64,000 bases of DNA, taken from assembly GCA_023362775.1 (NCBI GenBank), contig JALMGJ010000015.1, forward strand, positions 8,261,501-8,325,500. The letters are read 5' to 3'. Shown piece by piece: positions 33,978 through 44,559 of the stretch. The notes under the pieces were generated by a model that saw only the letters and a program-made list of their open reading frames with translations, did no database searches and was not told the DNA's origin. The translations under genes were made by a program, and so were the position numbers. Source of the DNA: Charina bottae (lineage: Eukaryota; Chordata; Lepidosauria; Squamata; Charinaidae). Every line of letters begins with the position of its first letter. Position 1 is the first letter of the stretch.

Positions 33978-35018
33978 GTAGCAGCCGTTTTTATTAATAG
34001 TACAGTTACTGCTTTTCCGCGGGTTTAGTTGGATGAGTATTTTCTAGATGCTTCAATGGGTTGCATGTGCTGCCTAGAACTGTGAGAAGCATGCAAATTT
34101 AAATAAATAAATGCTGGTACTCAGTTCTCTGGTTCTGCAAATATCAAGGCCCACCACACGTTCTCCTAATACGTATACATAATTCAAGACAGATTATTCT
34201 TATATGGCTGTCCTCAATTGGAAGAAGAGGTTGCTTCAATTTTGTTCTCCTAAAATACTTCCAGATAAGGATCTCAGGCCAGTTGGAAAGTAGCTCCAAT
34301 ATTATCTGCATTGGAGAGATTTTTTTCAACTAAGCTCCTGTGAATCCGAAATGTATGTAAAAGGAGAGAAAACTTGCTTCCCCTGACTCCTGAGTTTCAG
34401 AACCTGTAAGGGAAATGCTGGCTTGAGAGCTGGGTCAGGTTCTCCCTTCTATTCAGCAGGAACTAGCCAGGCCACTGGATATTTCTTCCTCTCCTTTTTG
34501 GGTTTAGTGAGAGGATTTTTGTTTCTGTAGGCCTGCAAAAGCTCAGGGCAAAATAATGATTTTCACTGCATAAAGGGAGAAGCAAGCCATATTTTGGGGT
34601 CCATCTCCAAGGTCATCATAGTGGCCAGCTCTATTTTTGACATTTGGGCAATTGGTAGAATTTATTGAAGGTCCTTCTAGTTAAAATTCATGGGATTGAA
34701 AACTAACATATCTGGAGAGTGTCAAGGTAAGAAATGCTAGGTGGTGTGGATGCCGATGTTGATACACATGCAACTATGGGGTTCCCAATAGTAAGCAACC
34801 ACACTTTCCATCAGACATGTAGGAAGTAGAACCAGTAGATTCATTGGTTTTTAAATAAGTCATCTGGTGCAAATTCCCAGTCTTCTTGATAGACATTCAC
34901 TAAAATGTGAAGCATCTATCAGAAAGGAACTTTTTTCTTAACATATTCAAGAAGTAGCCTTCAAATCTTACTGGGAATCATGCAAGGGCTACCTTATCAG
35001 GTTGGCAAACATCCAGAC

Positions 35019-35037
35019 AACCACTAGATGGCAGCAA
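35019..35037 (+). promoter_or_regulatory. CTCF-core-like motif
   Basis: AACCACTAGATGGCAGCAA fits the CTCF core consensus CCASYAGRKGGCRSY. A related but poorer site (ATTAGATGGCATCAA) sits at 38087-38101 in similar surrounding sequence, so the motif may belong to an old repeat. Binding is inference only. Confidence 0.35.
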
Positions 35038-35235
35038 GGAGTTACAGTTTTCTGTATCTCTTTGCTTCCATGTATTGGTTCTTCAAAATTTTGCAGTCCA
35101 GATATGTTACCCCTAAATCATGGCTAAGTCTTGGTAACATTTCTGCACATCCAATGACATCTTGATAGAACTCCCATCCCTGTTCTTAGCCTTGCTTTGT
35201 TATTTATTTGGAACATAAATAGAAATAGGCCCTTT

Positions 35236-35512
35236 GGTGGTCTCCAAATGTGTTGCCCTTCAGTTCCAATCAGCTGCAGTCTGTATTACCAATGACAAAA
35301 AATTGGGGGTGTTATTCAAAACACCCAGAGGGCTCTAGCTTATCTACCCTTCACACAGAAACTTGACATGTTTTACCTGCTCCTGTTTAGTCATTTAGTC
35401 AAGCTAAAGTATGAATTCCAATCCCCAACATTTTCATCAGTGGCCATTTTGACTGAAGAACTCTAGCAATTGAAATTCACATATCTGGAGGTCACCTAGA
35501 TTGGAGAAAACT
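35236..35512. mobile_element. decayed hAT-MITE-like ends
   Basis: GGTGGTCTCCAAATGTGTTG at the left and ATATCTGGAGGTCACC at the right are inverted and resemble the ends of an amniote hAT MITE. Divergence is high and no TSD is seen. Confidence 0.3.
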
Positions 35513-36404
35513 CCATTAAAAATACATGTCAAGGAACGAGATTTCAGCCTGTTATAAATGAGATGAGTAATCTCCTGAAAAATCAGGTTGGTAGTTGGAA
35601 TGTAATCCTACATTCACATGTAGGGCATGATGCCTAAACCTGGGCAACAGCTTTTTCTTCAGCTGAAAATTCATGATACAGTGATACCCATTTCTAAAGC
35701 TTTCAGAGCTGACACATAACTTGATTATATCTCATTTCGGTTCTAGGAACATGGCTCTGCATGATGCTACCTTTGAAGATAATTTGGAAATATATGCTAC
35801 AACCAGAGTGTTGCAGGTGCTAAATAGTCTATTTTAAAAATAATAATGTTCTTTTATCTGTTCTTCTTTGTTTTACTTTTATACTCATAACTTTTATTAT
35901 ATTTGTAGACTAGTCACAGATGGGGGAAAAACTTGTATAATATGGTTTTAGCTGTCTTGGAAACATGAAAGGAAAGAAGGAAAAATGGGGGAGGGAAGAG
36001 AGTGGAGATCAAAGTGGGCTGAGCATCTGACATCATCCATTCCCCATCCGCTGGTAAGCAATATGTGGTTGAAATCACAACTTCCTATTTAATCTTTAGC
36101 TAGTAGTTCTACCTGGCGAATTCTGCTTTGTTGCAAATCTCCACTTCCCCCTGCAAACTGAATAACAGCATATTCTAATGTGTATGGTGGTATAAGGGTA
36201 GAGGTGGGATGGGAGGAGGAACAGAAATAATCTTCCACTATTTTCATGCCTCTCCTTTGCTATTACAAGACCATTTCCCCTTGCAACTGAATGGTAAATG
36301 CTTCATAAACAATTCCACCCATCTGCAAGCGGACCTTCAAAATTGATTATTTTTGTTTGTTTGTTTTTACCCTTCCAAATATTTCTGCCCTTAATGGAGC
36401 CAGG

Positions 36405-36408
<4 letters not shown>

Positions 36409-36440
<32 letters not shown>
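36409..36440. repeat. (CT)n microsatellite
   Basis: About fifteen CT units. Confidence 0.95.
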
Positions 36441-36442
<2 letters not shown>

Positions 36443-37433
36443 GCTAGGAAAGAATGTGAAGAATTAGGAAAGCTGAAAGAAAGCAAGACTCTGTGTTTTT
36501 AAGATGATGGCTCTCACGAACCCTGGCATCTGGCCCTCTTGGAACAAACATCCAAACATTGCTTGAGGACCTGAAGTCATTTTTTCAGCCTCGTGGGGTG
36601 GTGTGTGCATTATCTGGGACAGAGCAATAGGGAAGCACTCTTTGTTTCATATTGAAAGGTCACTGTTGTTAATATGCATTAGAAGAGTGGATATTTATTT
36701 GGGGATAACTTTTGTTATTTCTAGGAAAACCACAGAGAGTTTAATGCAACAGAGAAACAGTTAACCTTCTTCACATCCTAATGAGGGCCAAATCACACTA
36801 CCACAATTCTTGATTTTAAAAGGCAATTTACATTTTCCACATGTGTACTTTATGGTACTGTGCAAGCAGGATTGTAAACGTGTTGTTTTCAGATTGAGTT
36901 TAAATAGAAACAGATTTTGCCCCTGTTCTTGGACTTTGAGAGACGGCTAACAAATGTTTTTTGTATGGTTTTACTTTGTTTTATGCTCTTTAGAAAACTG
37001 TTCTATGTTCATAAACAGTTTTATCTCCAGACAGACTTGTTAACTTCTACTCCAATCTATCTGCATGCAAAAGCATCTGTGTTGATACAGTACATCTTTG
37101 GTCAACAGCTAAGAAATTTATCTACATTTCTTCACAGGTTCTAGAATTCTGAATTACCTGAATTACTTCTGTCCAGCTACAGTCTTGAGTTGAGGATTCT
37201 ATGCAGTACACAGTAAATGCTATCACCATTCATGACACATCATTATATCACTGTATGATGTCTGATTGCAATTGTTTTCAACTGAAGAGACTTTGACAGC
37301 TCTTCTCAATACCCATGTAGCCAAGTCCCTCAACCCAGCTCCTCAGATATTAGCAGTCATTCTCCTACTAGTTTTGTAGGCTAAATTAGGAAGTTGGAAA
37401 ACATCCCAGGAGAAGGTAATGGTGTTGTCCAGT

Positions 37434-37980
37434 TGTAACAGTATGTGAGAATGACCTTGGGAGACAGAAGGAAGAGGAGTCTTTGGTGCTCTCTGAGCCT
37501 TGTTGTTTTCATGCAGACGTTTCATTGCCAGGCTAGGCAACATCTTCAGTGCGAAAAGGGAGTGGAACTTGCTGTCTGTTTATATACCCTGGCTTGTCCT
37601 GCCTGTGTTGGTGGGGGTCTTGTACTCTCCTTGGTAGTTCCTTGATTGGGTTGTTGTGTGCTGTTTCGGTGATTGACTGAGTTAATAGTTCCTTGATTAA
37701 GGTCTATTGTGTTGTTTGAAGAACAAACAGAAACAAACAAACAGAAGGAAGAGCCACAGACTGGACAACTGGCATGTAAAAGATATCTCAGCCCACAGAA
37801 GGAGAGTGGGTGTGGGAAGCATTTCAGAAAGGACCCTCCCTAGTTTCCAGAGAGTAAAAGGAAAGGAAGAGAGAAATACTTTCAGTCTTGAAAGATTCTG
37901 TTAATGTGACCTTTCAATAAAGATCGAGTTAATACTCATGGTTGTACTTCTTGTCTGGACTACCTCAAAGGGCTAACATC
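37434..37980 (+). mobile_element. LTR-like repeat, family A, split by an insertion
   Basis: Starts TGTAACAGTATGTGAG; shares GACCTTGGGAGACAGAAGG, CAGACTGGACAACTGGCATG, AGTTTCCAGAGAGTAAAAGG and TTCAATAAAGATCGAG with 33585-33977, and ends at GGGCTAACATC. Interrupted at 37477-37740 by a Penelope-like piece. Confidence 0.7.
37477..37740 (-). mobile_element. Penelope-like fragment with 13-bp target duplication
   Basis: The minus strand contains CTGAAGATGTTGCCTAGCC then TGGCAATGAAACGTCTGC and GCTCAGAGAGCACC, a repeat signature of Penelope-like elements widespread in vertebrates. ACAGAAGGAAGAG occurs at 37464-37476 and 37741-37753, a perfect TSD, so this 264-bp piece inserted into the LTR-like repeat. 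Confidence 0.75.
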
Positions 37981-37984
37981 AGGG

Positions 37985-39690
37985 GAGGTTTGGAAAGATC
38001 TAAAAGAGACATTTCTTTCCCAGATAGCTGAATTTTGCAGAATTTTAGAAGCTATCACATATCGGTTGCAAAAATCTGGACAGCCATTAGATGGCATCAA
38101 AGAAATACAGAAAACTCTAACCTTCCACTGCCATCTCATGGTCATCCAACTTTTTTGCAGTCTACACATGGGTGTGTGGAAAGAAAGATATGGATTTGGA
38201 TATAGATATAATGTTCTAAGGAGCACGCTAGGCTGTTATTTGGGTCTTGTGATGGAATGTGCATACTTGGGCACATTAAAAATAAATTCAGGTCTCCTTG
38301 AAGTTGATCTCAACTCCTGACGATTTCATATTTGTGGCCTTTGTAGTTTCTTGGCAATTACATGGACATAGTTTGCCATTGCCTTCTTCTGGGATGTTTT
38401 TTTCAGCTCTCCAATCTAGCCTACAACCTGTCAGACTTCAGGCCAAGCATAGCTATAAATCTCTGCTCTCTAACATCTCAGCCCTGTTTCCAGGAACTGC
38501 ATAACTTTTCAGACTTGATTCTGCTCAGGTAGTCACTTAATTGCAGTTAATATAGAAATCATATACAGTATGTCCAGAAAAATCATATGTATATCTATAA
38601 TCTGTCTGTCTGTCTATCTATCTATATTTATCTATCTGTCCATCCTATCTCAGCCACAGGGTTTAAACCTTGTCCTTTTGTCCCAACTTTTCAAGTCAAT
38701 GGACTTGTGGCTGTTCTTTCCTCAGTCTAGACATTGGAAGACACCTACTAAATGTTTATTCAATAGTTCTGTCTGGTTGCTGCCTTGCCAGCTTCAGCAC
38801 TTACACTGTCCTGGTTTCCCCTGTTGGTCTCTCATCCAAGTCAGGCCTGACCTTGTTCAGCATTTTTGAAACCAGCCAAAGTCAGTGTACTTAACCCTTA
38901 GCTAAAATCCATAGCTCATTGCTCAGACAACAGTGGTAGAAGAAGGGCTGTGTTGTATATAGAAAATCCTGGTCCACTCCTTAACTTCTACAAGTATGAT
39001 TGTAAAAACATGGAGAGCCATTACGGTTTATTCAGTCACAGTTGAGCAAGATGAAGAAGGTCCAAGTAAGACAGCTTTCTAACTTTAATGCAATAGTCTT
39101 GCCATATTGTTCTTCATGTCCTCAACATATAGTTAACCTCTGTCTTCTTGTCTGTAATGAAAAGAGAATTTTTAAAAACCTATGTCCTCTCTGATTTAAA
39201 TGTATGCCTCAAAACTCTCACACCACTCAAAAATAAAAGTGGCCTTCGGACTAGCGGATTTTGTGTTTGTACATGAGAAAATAGCCCATAACTCACAATC
39301 TGAACCATTTCCTTTCACCAATAATGTTAAGATGCAGAGTTGTAATCTCACTGTGATGCAATGAGATTACAAACATATTAATGGAATCTTTGACATGACT
39401 GCATCTGAAGTAAAGCATGCCCATCACGAATAAATATATCTTGTATTGCTGCTTGAATTGGCAATGTAAGGGTCCTCTCAAGGCAGAGAGATAGAGGCTA
39501 AATACTCAACCTTGATTATGCTAAGATTCAGCTCACAGTCAGGATTGCCTTCAAACCCTCTCTGATAGATTGTTGTCTTTATCAGAGAGACTTGGAGCTT
39601 TCTTTTGTGGCTGAGTATCATCAAACATGTTTCTAGATATCATGAATTTGGCACATGGTGAATAGAATGAAATATTACCAGTAGCTTGCT
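37985..39690. other. no gene detected
   Basis: Mostly unassigned. A segment at about 38300-38410 (GACATAGTTTGCCATTGCC, CTTCTTCTGGGATG) looks like an old SINE or LINE fragment. A (TCTG)n-(TCTA)n run is at 38600-38640. Confidence 0.45.
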
Positions 39691-39695
39691 GAATA

Positions 39696-39937
39696 CAGGT
39701 GGTCCCCAGGTTAAGAATGCCCTGGGTTAAGGATGACCCATAGTTAAGAACCTAGCCTGATGTAGCAAAATTTGAGTTACATATACAATGATTCAAGTTA
39801 AATACACAATGGTTCGAGTTAATTACGCAATACTACTTATACAGTATTGTACAATAATGCTGTTCTGGCTTACATACAAATTCAATTTAAGGACAGACCT
39901 TGGGAATGGAACTCGTTCTTAACTCGGAGACCACCTG
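39696..39937. mobile_element. Tc1/mariner (Tigger-like) short element, TA target site
   Basis: Left end CAGGTGGTCCCCAGGTTAAG and right end CTTAACTCGGAGACCACCTG are inverted copies with few differences, flanked by TA on both sides (39694-39695, 39938-39939). The ends match the CAGGTGGTCCCC style of pogo/Tigger elements. At 242 bp it is non-autonomous; no transposase frame. Confidence 0.8.
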
Positions 39938-40445
39938 TAACCTGGGGCCAATCACTGTCTCTTGCCCACCCTATCTCACACACTTAGTCACACAAACACA
40001 CAAACACACACTCACACACAAACGTGGATGGAGAGCAATTCCAGCATTTCTACTGAAAAACTAGTTCCACAGACTCCGACTTTCTTCATTCCATTAAACT
40101 ACCCTCAGGAACAAACTCCATTTCACTGATTTTCTTTTCCTGAAATTTTCTGCTGCTCTTCAAAATCTCAGTGTGACTGAAGATGAAAATTATTAAGCAC
40201 ATGACATAACAAAACTATGAACAAAGAAAATGCAAAGTTACTCAACTCCTATTTTGGCTTAATCTTCTGCATCGAGCAACCATGAAGAGCAGGATGAAGG
40301 GACCGGACTGAAAGTTTAGATTCCTAGAAGCATAGTTGGGGAATGTTCATTTCTTCTGAGCTAGTTTCAATCTCCAAGGCCAGATGAAGTGCAGTGTAGG
40401 CTACCTATGGAACTTGCTGGTGACCTGTCTGAATGTTTATGTATT

Positions 40446-40606
40446 AGCTTTAAGAAATCTGGGGAACAGGGAAGTGCCAGAAGCACAAATGTCCCTATCT
40501 TCAAAAAGGGGAGGGGGAGGATCTGGGGAACTACAGACTAGTAGGTCTGACATCAAGCTTCTAGAGCAGAACATAAAACTAACAATCTGTAAGTACCTTG
40601 ATATGA
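40446..40606 (+). mobile_element. CR1-type LINE internal fragment
   Basis: AAATGTCCCTATCTTCAAAA, GGATCTGGGGAACTACAGAC and AGTAGGTCTGACATCAAGC are the region ahead of the reverse-transcriptase core in CR1-type LINEs (coding for a run like GNYRPVSLTS in intact copies). Highly decayed. Confidence 0.55.
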
Positions 40607-40653
40607 AATTTAGTTCTCACATGGTCAAAAGTAAACAACCTGCTACTACAGTA

Positions 40654-41009
40654 AAAAAAAAAGGTAAAGGTTCCCCCCGCACAGTTGTGCAGTCGTGTCC
40701 GACTCTAGGGGCCGGTGCTCATCTCCGTTTGTTAGCCGAAGAGCCAGCATTGTCTGAAGACACTTCCACGGTCATGTGGCCGGCATGACACACACGGAAT
40801 GCTGTTACTTACCCACTGAAGTAGTACCTATTAATCTACTTGCATTTGCATGCTTTCGAATTGCTAGGTTGGCAAGAGCTGGGGCGAGTGCAGGAGCTCA
40901 CTCCGTCACGCGGGGCTAGGGATTCGAACCTCCGACTTGCAATCTTCGGATCGACAAGCCTGGCGTCTTACCCGCTGAGCCACCACGCCCCTTTTGGCTT
41001 TGGCTTATG
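40654..41009 (-). mobile_element. tRNA-derived SINE (second family), 12-bp target duplication
   Basis: Complete reverse complement copy: tail GCAGTCGTGTCCGACTCTAG at the left, B-box GGATTCGAACCTCCGAC and head GAGCCACCACGCCCC at the right. GCTACTACAGTA is found at 40642-40653 and 41010-41021. About 18 bp (TTTTGGCTTTGGCTTATG) lies beyond the usual head start. Confidence 0.95.
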
Positions 41010-41560
41010 GCTACTACAGTAGGCCATAAGAAAATCAAGGAAGAGATAGAAATGGTATCTCCCTCCCAAAGAGAATTGCTTATAGCCCATTACATAAAGT
41101 TTGTAGGAGAAAGAGGTGCAAGAAATTTGAATATGATAGTTCAGATTACACACACGTTTGATACACAGTAGTCACTGGGATTCTTTCATTAAAATTTCTT
41201 AGCTTTTCTCCAATAAATTGCTCATCAGAAGTTTCTGGAATCTTGTGTGCCTATTTAATTGGTTTCAGGTCAGGATTACCAGGGAGAAAATTTATATTTC
41301 AAAACAATAACGTAATTACCAGAAAGCAGCATGGCTATGTCAAGAACAATCTTATCAGTCTACCCTGATCTCATTTTTTTACTGGGAAGCTGAGCAGCTC
41401 AGGTGGGAACACCTATCTGATCTTGACTGATCTTGAAAAAGCTACTTAGGGTCAGAACTACAAGGGGATTATCTTGTCTTTATTGACTATATATAACAGC
41501 CAGCCTGGGAACTTGGAGAGTTAAGTGAAAATGCTGCTGCTGCCTCTTGGCTTCCACTCA

Positions 41561-41882
41561 GGTCCTAGTGCTTGTCTTGTGCCTTGCTGCCTCCAAACCT
41601 GCCCTGCCAGGATTCTGTGCAGGTCCTAGTGCAGAGCTTTCCAAACTGTGTGTCGCGACACAAAAGTGTGTCGCCACACACAGTCTGGTGTGTCGCCACA
41701 CAACCCGGAAGCACTGATCATCATCAGCACTTCCGTGTTTTCCCGCGGCGACACACCAACGGCGGTTGGTGTGTCGCCGTGGGAAAACTTTGGAAAACCC
41801 TGTCCTAGTGCCTGCCTTGTGCCTTCTGCCTCCAAACCTGCTGATTCCGCACAGGTCCTAGTGCCTGCCTTGTGCCCTGCTG
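41561..41882 (+). repeat. three-copy tandem repeat of about 60 bp, split by a hAT element
   Basis: Units start at 41561, 41622 and 41854 with GGTCCTAGTG and contain CTTGTGCCTTGCTGCCTCC and AAACCTGC. The second is interrupted by the element at 41632-41802; without it the spacing is 61 then 53 bp, and the third unit is partial. Confidence 0.8.
41632..41802. mobile_element. hAT-like short element with perfect 8-bp target duplication
   Basis: Ends CAGAGCTTTCCAAACTG and (inverted) CAGGGTTTTCCAAAG; TCCTAGTG is at 41624-41631 and 41803-41810. Inside are many GTGTCGC/GCGACAC subterminal motifs and a 23-bp-arm palindrome (41738-41760 / 41765-41787, one mismatch, 4-nt loop). No transposase. hAT placement rests on the 8-bp TSD and end style. 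Confidence 0.85.
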
Positions 41883-41883
41883 T

Positions 41884-41952
41884 AAGAGTGTGTCACGAAA
41901 TGATGCATGTCTAAAAAGTATGTCAGCAACATGAAAAGCTTGGAAAGCTCTG
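41884..41952. mobile_element. hAT-like end fragment
   Basis: GAGTGTGTCACGAAATGATG...CTTGGAAAGCTCTG reads as the right-hand end of an element related to 41632-41802 (inverted end CAGAGCTTTCCAAGC). No matching left end, so probably a truncated older copy. Confidence 0.5.
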
Positions 41953-41984
41953 CTCTAATGACTAATGCATTGCTGGAGACAAAG

Positions 41985-42047
41985 AGTCCCCCGTTGGGGG
42001 AGATGGACGGTAATAGAAATATGAACAATAAATAAATAAATAAATAG
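41985..42047 (+). mobile_element. LINE 3' tail with (AAAT)n
   Basis: AGAGTCCCCCGTTGGGGGAG then ATGGACGGTAATAGAAATA and AAAT units. Confidence 0.75.
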
Positions 42048-42049
42048 CT

Positions 42050-43360
42050 TGTCAAAATTCTCTACCAAATTATGTGGCCATGTCCGCACATTTCCCCAGG
42101 CTAAGGAGAAATTTTCCAATTATTTCTCAAGGTCTGGTCTCTTGCATCTCCAGAGATGGTAGCCACGGAAGACATTTCCTCCTGAAGTCGTCTTCCCTTG
42201 GGATTTAACTCCAGTGGGGGGGCAATTCTACAATAGAAGACAGGATGTTCCCAGGAGCAGGAACATCACACCACTCATGAGATTTTCTTTCCAATCTTTT
42301 GAAATAATTATAAAGAATTCTCCCCAACCCTCTGAAAGAATTCTAAAACAAACTGTATTTTTATCAAATCGATCAAACTGAATTTTTCATTTTGCCAAAC
42401 TGGTACATTGGAGGGGACAAAAATTAGGATAATTTCTCTGCCTGGCAGAGGTTAATGTGCATATAACTGAAATGCAGGTATTTCAGGTAAATGCAAATGA
42501 TCCCCAATTATGGGTCAGTTTAGCCAGGAAATTCCAGTTTTGAATGAATTGTGCTCTGGCTTAAGTTCAGGAGGATGGAGCTCATCCTGTTCCTTTAGAC
42601 TCAGCATGGACTGGAGTACAAACTATAAGAAGGATAAAAAGAGGATAATGGCCATGTTATTGTGCTTCCACTTACTTTTTCCTCATGATTGTTTGGTTAA
42701 AAAATGGATTAACAGGGGGAAAAACCTTAGCTACTGAGTGAGAAAGAACCGGGGGAAGATAATCAAGTGTAGCCATCAAGTACATCTCTTCCTCCTATAA
42801 TCCAGGAACAAGAAACAGCAACCACAAACCACATTTCAAATATTCACTCTGCTTATTAAAGGACATGCTCGTAGCAAGTTTCTGCCCTGATGGTATCTGC
42901 TAAATTGTGTGAGGTTTCTAATCGCTAAGTGGATTGTGCTTCAAAGAGCAAAATGAAAATATGCAATATATCAGTGTTACTTAGATTATGTAGAGTGGAG
43001 GGGGGGGGGTGGAATGACACAGAGACCAAGTGAGCTCCTGGCCAAAACAGGGCAGCACAAATGGAAGCCAAAGAACCCATCAATTTAAAACCTTTTTGTG
43101 GGTCTTTTCGTGATGTGATTCATTACAATCCTCTTCTTTTTAAGAAGTCATGTTAGGGCAGCAGCCGGATCACCCCCACAAAAGAGGCTTGACCTGGAGA
43201 AGGGGAAGCGATGACAGGGCTTACACTGTGCACGGAATCCCTATGGCTGGGAAGGTGGCCCAGCTTGAGAACAATTTGATCCCATTCATATCACAGCACA
43301 AGAGATCTTTCTCTGGGGTAACACCCCAAACCAACGCGGAAGCAGAGGAGTAGTGGCAGC
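42050..43360. other. no gene detected
   Basis: Unassigned. The 67-codon frame at 43150-43353 has no recognisable domain; together with the CCAAT-rich stretch after it, it could be a piece of an old LTR element. Confidence 0.45.
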
Positions 43361-43361
43361 A

Positions 43362-43430
43362 TTCAGCCAATGCCAATCATATGTGAAAGGCCAATCAGGG
43401 AACAATTACTAATCAGGGAATACCAATCAC
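43362..43430 (+). promoter_or_regulatory. cluster of four CCAAT boxes
   Basis: GCCAATGCCAATCAT, GGCCAATCAGGG and ACCAATCAC fall within about 70 bp, with AATCAGGGAA twice. Such spacing is typical of NF-Y-bound promoters or LTR U3 regions. No transcript start or gene is visible. Confidence 0.35.
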
Positions 43431-43577
43431 AGATTATCAGTCAAGGCATACTGAACAAGGAAGTTCTTGAGCGCCCTACAACACTCCATTTTTGAGCCGT
43501 TGATTTTGCTTATTTATTTTTTATACAAGTGATCCATAAACTAGATGAAAAGCTTGGCAGAGAACTAATATTGCAGA

Positions 43578-43812
43578 GGAGAGCCAGTTTGGTGCCGTGG
43601 TAAAAGCACTGGGCTAGAAACCAGCAGACCCTGAGTTCTAGTCCTGCCTTGGGCACAAAGCCAGCTGGGTGACCTTGGGCCAGTCCCTGTCTCTCAGCCC
43701 TAGGAAGGAGGCAACAGCAAACCACTTCCAAAAAACCTTGCCAAGAAAACCGCAAAGACTTGTCCAGGCAGTCTCTGAGAATCAGACACAATTGAATGGA
43801 TTAAAAAAAATA
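43578..43812 (+). mobile_element. Sauria-type SINE with Bov-B-like tail
   Basis: Full-length: AGCCAGTTTGGTGCCGTGG head, CCAGCTGGGTGACCTTGGGC body, tail GAGAATCAGACACAATTGAA, then A-rich sequence. Confidence 0.95.
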
Positions 43813-44194
43813 TATACAAAAAAAATGCCTCTTTCCTCCCCTTTCTTTCTTTACACACTGGTATTAGAGATAGATAGATATGGTTCTCTCTCTCCCCACT
43901 TGATCCTCACAACCTCCCTGGCCAGTAAGGAAGGCTGAGAGGTGATGGCTCTCAGTAAGCTTCCTGGCTGAATGGGGTTTTAATGAGGGTTTCCCCAGTC
44001 CCATCCGAAGCTCCAACCATTATAATGTTATACTGGCTTTTCTGTGCTTTTTCACATACTTGAGTCCAAATGATTTGCATTTTGAATGGCCAGTTTATTT
44101 GCTACCACAGGAGCAAATGTTCTGTTCTGATCATTTATGGATACAGGAACCATAAGGACAATTTCAAGCCAATGTCCAAATTTTGCCAAATTTG

Positions 44195-44550
44195 TTTGTT
44201 TGTTTATTTATTTTCTATCCTGCCTTTATAATTTTTTATAAATAACTCAAAGCGGCGAGCATACCTAATACTCCTTCCTCCTCCTATGTTCCCCACAACA
44301 ACAACCCTATGCGGTGAGTTGGGCTGAGAGAGAGGGACTGTCCCAAGGTCACCCAGCCAGCTTTCATGCCTAAGGCGGGACTAGAACTCTCAGTCTCCTG
44401 GTTTGCTATTGGCTACTTCCTAGGGCTGAGAGACAGGGATTGGCCCAAGGTCACCCAGCCAGCTTTCATGCCTAAGGCAGGACTAGAACTCACAGGCTCC
44501 TGGTTTCTAGCCTGTTGCCTTAACCACTAGACCAATCTGGCTCTCTCAAA
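44195..44550 (-). mobile_element. Sauria-type SINE with internal duplication, next to a LINE-type tail
   Basis: Head at the right (reverse complement of AGAGCCAGATTGGTCTAGTGG). The block from CCAAGGTCACCCAGCCAGC to CTCCTGGTTT occurs twice, at 44343-44405 and 44446-44506. To the left, TTTATTTATTTTCTATCCTG and CAAAGCGGCGAGC form a LINE-type minus-strand tail. Confidence 0.8.
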
Positions 44551-44559
44551 ATTACTTCT

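Larger units (their letters stand above)
33985..37430. other. no gene detected
   Basis: Mostly unassigned. Includes a CTCF-like motif at 35019-35037, a decayed MITE-like pair of ends at 35236-35512, and a (CT)n run at 36411-36440. Confidence 0.5.

Noticed and set aside
39339..39372. Short hairpin TGTAATCTCA...TGAGATTACA
   Set aside because: An 11-bp stem with no further pairing is expected by chance in 64 kb and nothing ties it to a small RNA.
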